DNA from: Rheinheimera sp.
GTDB lineage: Bacteria; Pseudomonadota; Gammaproteobacteria; Enterobacterales; Alteromonadaceae
Direction: 5' to 3'
Assembly: GCF_020217005.1 (NCBI RefSeq)
Contig: NZ_JAIWOI010000039.1
Span: forward strand, 1 to 10,000
Length of the DNA stretch: 10,000 bases
Position 1 is the first letter of the stretch; each line of letters opens with the position of its first letter. Made by a program: the position numbers and the translations under genes. Under the pieces are notes generated by a model. The model was not told the origin of the DNA. It made no database searches and was given only the letters and a program-made list of their open reading frames with translations. Positions 6,491-10,000 of this stretch are shown here, piece by piece.

Positions 6491-6607
6491 GTGAAAGTAA
6501 CAGCACTGCACGGCCAGGCTGTGAATTTTTTATCAGCTTGCCGTGCTATTCGCGCTTTAGATGGTAATCCGCAGGCTTGTCAGATGATGAAAGGGAATTT
6601 TTCTTGA
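6491..6607 (+). CDS. possible 38-residue ORF coupled to the lipoprotein gene
   Basis: A GTG at 6491 opens a frame of 38 codons ending with TGA at 6605-6607, which overlaps the TTG start of the lipoprotein gene as TTGA. Such stop/start overlap is typical of translational coupling. The peptide begins MKVTALHGQAVNFLSACRA and contains two cysteines (residues 17 and 30) and a GNPQACQMMKG segment. I recognise no family. Against it: there is no good ribosome site before the GTG, an in-frame TAA stands just upstream, and a strong hairpin lies within the frame. It could be a leader ORF or chance. Confidence 0.25.
   Translation: MKVTALHGQAVNFLSACRAIRALDGNPQACQMMKGNFS
6508..6546 (+). other. strong hairpin in the PH-domain/lipoprotein gap
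   Basis: GCACGGC (6508-6514) pairs with GCCGTGC (6540-6546). After one bulged C, AGGCTG (6516-6521) pairs with CAGCTT (6534-6539), giving 13 pairs with a 12-base T-rich loop. No T tract follows on either strand, so it is not a standard terminator. It may stabilise the upstream mRNA or modulate read-through into the lipoprotein gene. Confidence 0.5.
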
Positions 6608-7491
6608 GCTATTCAATCAGATATTTGGTTATTGTTGGGCTTTCCAGCGTCTTATTGCTGTTAAGTGGCTGCAGCCTTAGTCAAACGGTACAGCCTGCAG
6701 CTTTGTCAGTGATCGAATTACCCAAAGCTTTAGTTGAAAGTTCTGGTTTAGTTTGTGTGGATCAGCAATTCATCAGTTTTAATGATTCTGGTGGCTTGCC
6801 CATCTTGTACCGCTTTGACCGCAAGGGGCAGATCCAAAGACAGCTGAAGTTGTCAGTTAGAAATAACGACTGGGAAGCTATCAGCTCTGACGGTACATAT
6901 TTGTATTTAGCAGATACGGGTAACAATGCAGGCCAACGCAAAAGCCTGTCACTATACAAAATACCGCTGGATTGGTCGGGCTTAAAACAACCTTATAAAC
7001 CAGAGCAGATCAGAATACAGCTTCCTGCTTCAGACAAATTATTGCCCTACCAACACGATGTTGATTTTGAGGCTCTGGTCTATCAGCAACACAGTTTGTG
7101 GTTGATCAGCAAAAGCTGGGCCAGCCAAATCCCCGCGCGTTATAAGCTTGACCCAAGGTCCAGACAACAAGAGCTCGGACAGGCTGAATCTTTTGCAACT
7201 CCGGGCTTTTTGGTGACGGACGCTGTGTTTGATAAAGACCTACAGCAGTGGTGGATGGTGGGGTACTCAGATCCACACAAAGCCATCTGGGCCTATTTAA
7301 GTAGTGCAGGGCTTGGGCCCAGAATTGCGCGTTATGATCAGCAGATGAAATTACTGGAGACTCAAGCGCTTCCTACCTCAGGACAGGTTGAGGGGGTGTG
7401 TATTGACCAGGACAAACAGATTTGGATCAGTGAAGAGGGCAATAAACACAGCCCGGCCAGGTTGATTAAAACCGCCTTGAGCAGTCAGTAA
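6604..7491 (+). CDS. outer-membrane lipoprotein with probable beta-propeller fold, function unknown
   Basis: From the TTG at 6604 the product has 295 residues. It has a lipoprotein signal (R6, hydrophobic 7-20, lipobox L20-S-G-C23), with Ser at +2 predicting outer-membrane sorting. Repeated strand units follow: SSGLVCVDQQFISFNDSGG, NNDWEAISSDGTYLYLADTGNN (87-108), DVDFEALVYQQHSLWLISKSW and QVEGVCIDQDKQIWISEEGN. The recurring E-A/G-hydrophobic followed by LYL/LWL/IWI pattern suggests a six-bladed propeller like SdiA-regulated or phytase-esterase-like proteins; no catalytic site is recognised. TTG 6604 is chosen over the in-frame TTG at 6577 because AAGGGA (6591-6596) is seven bases before it and the longer form adds an acidic DDER stretch unsuited to a signal peptide. 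It lies last in the plus-strand group. Confidence 0.75.
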   Translation: MSYSIRYLVIVGLSSVLLLLSGCSLSQTVQPAALSVIELPKALVESSGLVCVDQQFISFNDSGGLPILYRFDRKGQIQRQLKLSVRNNDWEAISSDGTYLYLADTGNNAGQRKSLSLYKIPLDWSGLKQPYKPEQIRIQLPASDKLLPYQHDVDFEALVYQQHSLWLISKSWASQIPARYKLDPRSRQQELGQAESFATPGFLVTDAVFDKDLQQWWMVGYSDPHKAIWAYLSSAGLGPRIARYDQQMKLLETQALPTSGQVEGVCIDQDKQIWISEEGNKHSPARLIKTALSSQ

Positions 7492-7512
7492 CGCGTGCGG
7501 GCTGTATAAGAT

Positions 7513-7542
7513 AAAAAAACTGGCCTTAGGTTCAGGCCAGTT
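7513..7542 (-). terminator. distal intrinsic terminator of the DUF5610 gene
   Basis: AACTGGCCT (7518-7526) and AGGCCAGTT (7534-7542) form a perfect 9-bp stem with a 7-base loop. Read on the reverse strand the stem runs into seven T (7519-7513). On the plus strand it is followed by GAAAAAA, so it works only leftward. Confidence 0.85.
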
Positions 7543-7543
7543 G

Positions 7544-7581
7544 AAAAAACTGCTGGTTTTAAGGCGTATATCAAACCAGCA
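7544..7581 (-). terminator. proximal intrinsic terminator of the DUF5610 gene
   Basis: TGCTGGTTT (7551-7559) and AAACCAGCA (7573-7581) form a perfect 9-bp stem with a 13-base loop. On the reverse strand it is followed by G and then six T (7549-7544). It lies 31 bases past the DUF5610 stop and directly before the distal terminator, making a tandem pair. Confidence 0.8.
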
Positions 7582-7612
7582 ACTCAGGAGTCATGTTAAA
7601 CCAAAGACGAGC

Positions 7613-8266
7613 TTAAACTTTTACAGAGAATCTGAGCTCATTGCTGGTATTTTCTGCAACTTGCTCTGTGATGTCCTGCTGTTGTGCTGCTTTATCAGGG
7701 TTTAAAATCATATCGCGAAACTTGGCAAAACCTTCCTGGATCAGGGAGTAGGTGCTGTCTATATCTTCAGCCACTTTGCCATTGAGCACGCCTAAACCAT
7801 CCAGCACACTCTTAGCATCGTCAAAACCTTTATCAACACCGCCACCCACTAAAGCCAGGAATTTATCCAGACGCTCTTCTTCTGGCATGTCAGGATTTTG
7901 TTCTGAGTACTTCTGGTAAAAGGCTGTGGCAAAACCCACGATACGGTCTGCCGTAGCTTGGGGAGAAGTATCAACACCGCTTTGTTTAATTTTTTCAGCG
8001 GCGTTAGGACCAAATTCAGCTTCGAGCTCGCTATTAATGCCTTCTAATGCAGTTTTATACAATAACTTCATGGAGTTATCGTCATCACCTGTGCTTAGCT
8101 TCAGCTGATTTTCCATAATAGTGGCATTCAGCTTTTGCTTATTCATCCGTGAGGCGTCGTAGCCTGAAAGCTTTTTCTCTTCGGATGTTTCGTTGTTTTC
8201 AGTTGTTTTATTGGCTTGAGCCACAGCTGAAGCATTGGACGAGCTAACTCCGTTCACAGATGACAT
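7613..8266 (-). CDS. DUF5610 domain protein, probable late-flagellar (sigma28-controlled) gene
   Basis: A 217-residue protein of unknown function. Residues 1-35 are rich in Ser, Asn, Thr and Glu and look disordered. A helical DUF5610-type domain spans about 66-190, with EAEFGPNAAEKIKQSGVD, SPQATADRIVGFATAFYQKY and GGGVDKGFDDAKSVLDGL; a polar tail follows. It has no signal peptide, no membrane segment, no Cys and no Trp. Lack of Cys and a flexible N-terminus are common in flagellar export substrates, which is inference here. The ATG at 8266 has a CGGAG ribosome site. A FliA-type promoter lies about 55 bases upstream and two terminators follow, so it is a single-gene transcript independent of the btuF operon despite the same strand and a 77-bp gap. 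The family name is from recall of its motifs. Confidence 0.8.
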   Translation of the reverse strand: MSSVNGVSSSNASAVAQANKTTENNETSEEKKLSGYDASRMNKQKLNATIMENQLKLSTGDDDNSMKLLYKTALEGINSELEAEFGPNAAEKIKQSGVDTSPQATADRIVGFATAFYQKYSEQNPDMPEEERLDKFLALVGGGVDKGFDDAKSVLDGLGVLNGKVAEDIDSTYSLIQEGFAKFRDMILNPDKAAQQQDITEQVAENTSNELRFSVKV

Positions 8267-8319
8267 AGATCCACTCCGATTAGGCTGAATAAGGTTCAGT
8301 ATAGTGCTGACTGATCAGG

Positions 8320-8346
8320 CTATCGGCGCTGACTTCAATAACTTTA
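8320..8346 (-). promoter_or_regulatory. sigma28 (FliA)-type flagellar promoter for the DUF5610 gene
   Basis: On the reverse strand TAAAGTTA (8346-8339), an 11-base spacer and GCCGATAG (8327-8320). The FliA consensus is TAAAGTTT-N11-GCCGATAA, so 14 of 16 bases match with exact spacing. The first three bases of the -35 are the TAA stop of btuF. Transcription would start near 8312, giving a leader of about 45 bases. Confidence 0.8.
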
Positions 8347-9201
8347 GGACTTTTTGGCAAAAAATTGCCGCGTCTTATCGATGTCGGCGCAAAGTTGCCG
8401 CACCCCTTGCAGCATTCTGTTGGTGGTTCTGTGCACCAGGTCTGAATCTGGTTGGCTAAACTGTTGATATTTAACGGCTGGAATAGCAGGCCATCGGCTC
8501 CAGTCCAGCAGTGTTCTTGGCTCATTGACTGAGACAGGTTGGATGATCAACTGCGGCTGACTTGCAACCACATGCTCTATGCTGACCTGAGGATAATCCC
8601 CTATAGCAGTGGCAAAGGGGTTGGATGCACCACAGAGTTCCAGTTGCTGCTGAGGCCAGGCTTTTTGCGCCACTGTAGAAAGCGGTTGTTGCCAGAGCTC
8701 ATAAAACACAATGACTTTTTGTTGTGTGCTATAGCGTTGACGAAGCTCGGCCAGACCTTTTTCCATCCATTGAGCTTGTTGTTCTGCTTTATCCTCCGCA
8801 CCGGTAAGCTGACCCAAGACACGCAATTCTTTGGCAATGTCAGTCAGCAGCAGCGGGTTAGAATCGACTACATTCAGGCCAAACTGCCGCAGTTTATTGA
8901 TATCCGCCGCTGGGTTGCCGTCTGTCCATGCCAGCACTAAATCAGGCTTTAGTGCCAGAATTTTCTCGACCTGTAATTGAGCATAATTGCCGACTCTTGG
9001 AATAGCGCGGGCCTGATGTGGATAATCTGCATGCTCTGTAGTGCCGACTATTTTATCGCCCACGCCAATACTATAGAGTTGCTCTACCAGGTGAGGGGAG
9101 AGCGCAATAATACGCTGTGCTGGTTCAGCTTGTGCCGTCGTCGTAAATTGTGCAAAGCAATACAGTACAGTACCTAGCACATACTTTTTTACATGAATCA
9201 C
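8344..9201 (-). CDS. btuF: periplasmic vitamin B12-binding protein BtuF
   Basis: Periplasmic receptor that hands cobalamin to the BtuCD ABC transporter. The 285-residue precursor has a signal peptide ending AQA (cut after residue 25). Then RIIALSPHLVEQLYSIGVGDKIVG, the HADYP and IPRVGNYAQL segments, and ILALKPDLVLAWTDGNP (81-97) follow, typical of BtuF-type class III binding proteins. C190 (ELCGASNPF) and C271 probably form the disulfide known in E. coli BtuF. E79 and E209 match, by recalled alignment, the glutamates that dock on BtuC. The GTG at 9201 overlaps the cobO stop as GTGA, implying coupled translation; no alternative in-frame ATG is close. btuC and btuD are not in the window. The stop codon is shared with the next gene's promoter. 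Confidence 0.93.
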   Translation of the reverse strand: MIHVKKYVLGTVLYCFAQFTTTAQAEPAQRIIALSPHLVEQLYSIGVGDKIVGTTEHADYPHQARAIPRVGNYAQLQVEKILALKPDLVLAWTDGNPAADINKLRQFGLNVVDSNPLLLTDIAKELRVLGQLTGAEDKAEQQAQWMEKGLAELRQRYSTQQKVIVFYELWQQPLSTVAQKAWPQQQLELCGASNPFATAIGDYPQVSIEHVVASQPQLIIQPVSVNEPRTLLDWSRWPAIPAVKYQQFSQPDSDLVHRTTNRMLQGVRQLCADIDKTRQFFAKKS

Positions 9202-9797
9202 CAGTCCACTCCTTTTTGTACCTGGATCCCGGCATCAAAGGCATGTTTCACTGACTGTACTTCGCTGACTGTATCTGCCATCTCAATTAAAGTGCGGTGG
9301 GCGGCGCGACCTGTGATCACCACATGCTGAGTCGCAGGCCTGTTGTTCAGCGCTTTTACTACTCTGTCTAAATCAATGTAATGGTAACTGATCATGTACG
9401 TCAGTTCATCCAGCAGCACCAGTTGAATACTTTCGTCCTGCAAGAACTGCTCGGCTTTGGCCCAGACCAGTTCTGCTGCCGCTATGTCTGCTGCTCTATC
9501 CTGAGTATCCCAGGTAAAACCTGTGTTCATGACCGCAAATTCCACTCCGTGCTGTTGCAATAAATTACGTTCGCCACAGTCCCAGGTGCCCTTAATAAAC
9601 TGTGCCACCGCCGCTTTTAAACCATGCCCAACGGCGCGGGCTACAGTGCCAAAACCAGCAGTGGATTTACCTTTGCCATTGCCTGTGATCACCAGCAGCA
9701 AGGCTTTATCTGTATTGGCCGCCGCAATACGGCTGTCCACTTGCTCTTTGAGTTTTTGCTGACGCTTTTTGTGGTTTTGCTGTTTTACATCTGTCAT
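9198..9797 (-). CDS. cobO: corrinoid adenosyltransferase CobO/BtuR (ATP:cob(I)alamin adenosyltransferase)
   Basis: Cytosolic enzyme that transfers the adenosyl group of ATP to cob(I)alamin or precursors, making coenzyme B12. The 199-residue length fits the CobO/BtuR (CobA-type) family. Visible motifs are the phosphate loop G39-NGKGK-S45-T46, the segment QFIKGTWDCGERNLL, the corrin-side MNTGFTWDTQDRAAD, and the VLLDELTYMI Walker-B-like strand, with ITGRAAHRTLIEMAD near the end. The Lys/Gln-rich N-terminal 25 residues are the usual cap region. The ATG at 9797 has AGGA six bases upstream. It lies 11 bases after cobC and overlaps btuF by four bases, so the three genes form one operon linking import with cofactor activation. 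Confidence 0.95.
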   Translation of the reverse strand: MTDVKQQNHKKRQQKLKEQVDSRIAAANTDKALLLVITGNGKGKSTAGFGTVARAVGHGLKAAVAQFIKGTWDCGERNLLQQHGVEFAVMNTGFTWDTQDRAADIAAAELVWAKAEQFLQDESIQLVLLDELTYMISYHYIDLDRVVKALNNRPATQHVVITGRAAHRTLIEMADTVSEVQSVKHAFDAGIQVQKGVDW

Positions 9798-9808
9798 GTC
9801 ATGTCCTG

Positions 9809-10000
9809 TTATTCAAATGAAAAGCCTGGTGCGGCAATACAGTGGATTTGCCATGGACTTTGCGCGTTATAACGGCTGATCCGACTGACACTGCCATATG
9901 CAATACGAAGATGCTGCAGCCAATGACTTTGTACTAAATCGATTTTTAATAAGGAAGCGAGCAGGATACGGATCACTCCGGCATGCACTAGCCATAAGGC
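9809..10000 (-). CDS. cobC: histidine phosphatase, probable alpha-ribazole phosphatase CobC (C-terminal 63 residues)
   Basis: Partial gene entering from the right edge, in frame to a TAA at 9811-9809. The visible end reads ALWLVHAGVIRILLASLLKID, the second-histidine segment of the phosphoglycerate-mutase-like phosphatases (usually THGGVIR; here HAG replaces HGG). A helix-strand pair and SVSRISRY...WQIHCIA, the usual last strands, follow. In B12 producers CobC removes the phosphate from alpha-ribazole phosphate or adenosylcobalamin phosphate in nucleotide-loop assembly. The assignment rests mainly on the position 11 bases before cobO; sequence alone would allow another histidine phosphatase. 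The catalytic RHG motif lies outside the window. Confidence 0.75.
   Translation of the reverse strand, partial: ALWLVHAGVIRILLASLLKIDLVQSHWLQHLRIAYGSVSRISRYNAQSPWQIHCIAAPGFSFE

Noticed and set aside
6577..6603. Earlier TTG start for the lipoprotein
   Set aside because: It adds an acidic DDER stretch before the signal peptide and lacks a ribosome site; the TTG at 6604 has AAGGGA seven bases upstream.
8298..8303. TATACT as a sigma70 -10 for the DUF5610 gene
   Set aside because: No -35 hexamer stands 16-18 bases upstream, whereas the FliA-type motif has both halves at exact spacing.
8280..8525. 81-codon minus-strand frame at the end of btuF
   Set aside because: It is an out-of-phase shadow of btuF, which has strong family motifs across the same bases.
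1..10000. CRISPR arrays, tRNA or rRNA genes, integrases, toxin-antitoxin or defence genes
   Set aside because: No direct-repeat array, RNA-gene signature or matching protein motif was seen on either strand.

Overview
The window reads as chromosomal DNA of a free-living gammaproteobacterium. Gene content and protein style (BtuB/BtuF/CobO, YajQ, a VanZ-like protein, a DUF5610 protein behind a flagellar-type promoter) suggest an Alteromonadales/Chromatiaceae-type genus such as Rheinheimera or Alishewanella. That placement is an impression from the proteins, not the result of a search. No phage, insertion sequence, CRISPR array, tRNA or rRNA was seen.

Layout. 1-1310, minus strand: yajQ with its own promoter, a 334-bp gap with two inverted repeats, a VanZ-like membrane protein, and the first 33 codons of a ketopantoate reductase (panE) that overlaps the vanZ-like gene and leaves the window. 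1527-3611, plus strand: a sigma70-type promoter, a full cobalamin riboswitch and btuB, the outer-membrane B12 receptor. 3636-3690: a 55-bp near-perfect palindrome between the convergent btuB and msrA. 3694-4227, minus: msrA. 4302-7491, plus: a renalase-like FAD oxidoreductase, a short-chain dehydrogenase, a small PH-domain protein, a possible 38-codon ORF and a beta-propeller-type lipoprotein. 7513-8346, minus: a self-contained unit made of a sigma28 (FliA)-type promoter, a DUF5610 gene and two tandem intrinsic terminators. 8344-10000, minus: an operon cobC (partial), cobO, btuF.

How the genes work together. Two blocks belong to vitamin B12 use. BtuB, under riboswitch control, brings corrinoid across the outer membrane. 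BtuF captures it in the periplasm, CobO adenosylates it in the cytoplasm, and CobC works in nucleotide-loop assembly. The inner-membrane transporter BtuCD is not in view. The blocks are separated by about 4.7 kb of unrelated genes. msrA, the FAD oxidoreductase and the dehydrogenase are redox or repair genes that may share little beyond position.

Most notable signal: upstream of the DUF5610 gene lies TAAAGTTA-N11-GCCGATAG, nearly the FliA consensus, and its first three bases are the btuF stop codon. The protein has a Ser/Asn/Thr-rich N-terminus, no signal peptide and no cysteine. Together these suggest an uncharacterised late-flagellar gene, possibly a flagellar export substrate, lodged in a B12 locus. 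Beyond that I see no convincing new multi-gene system; most of the window is ordinary housekeeping DNA.
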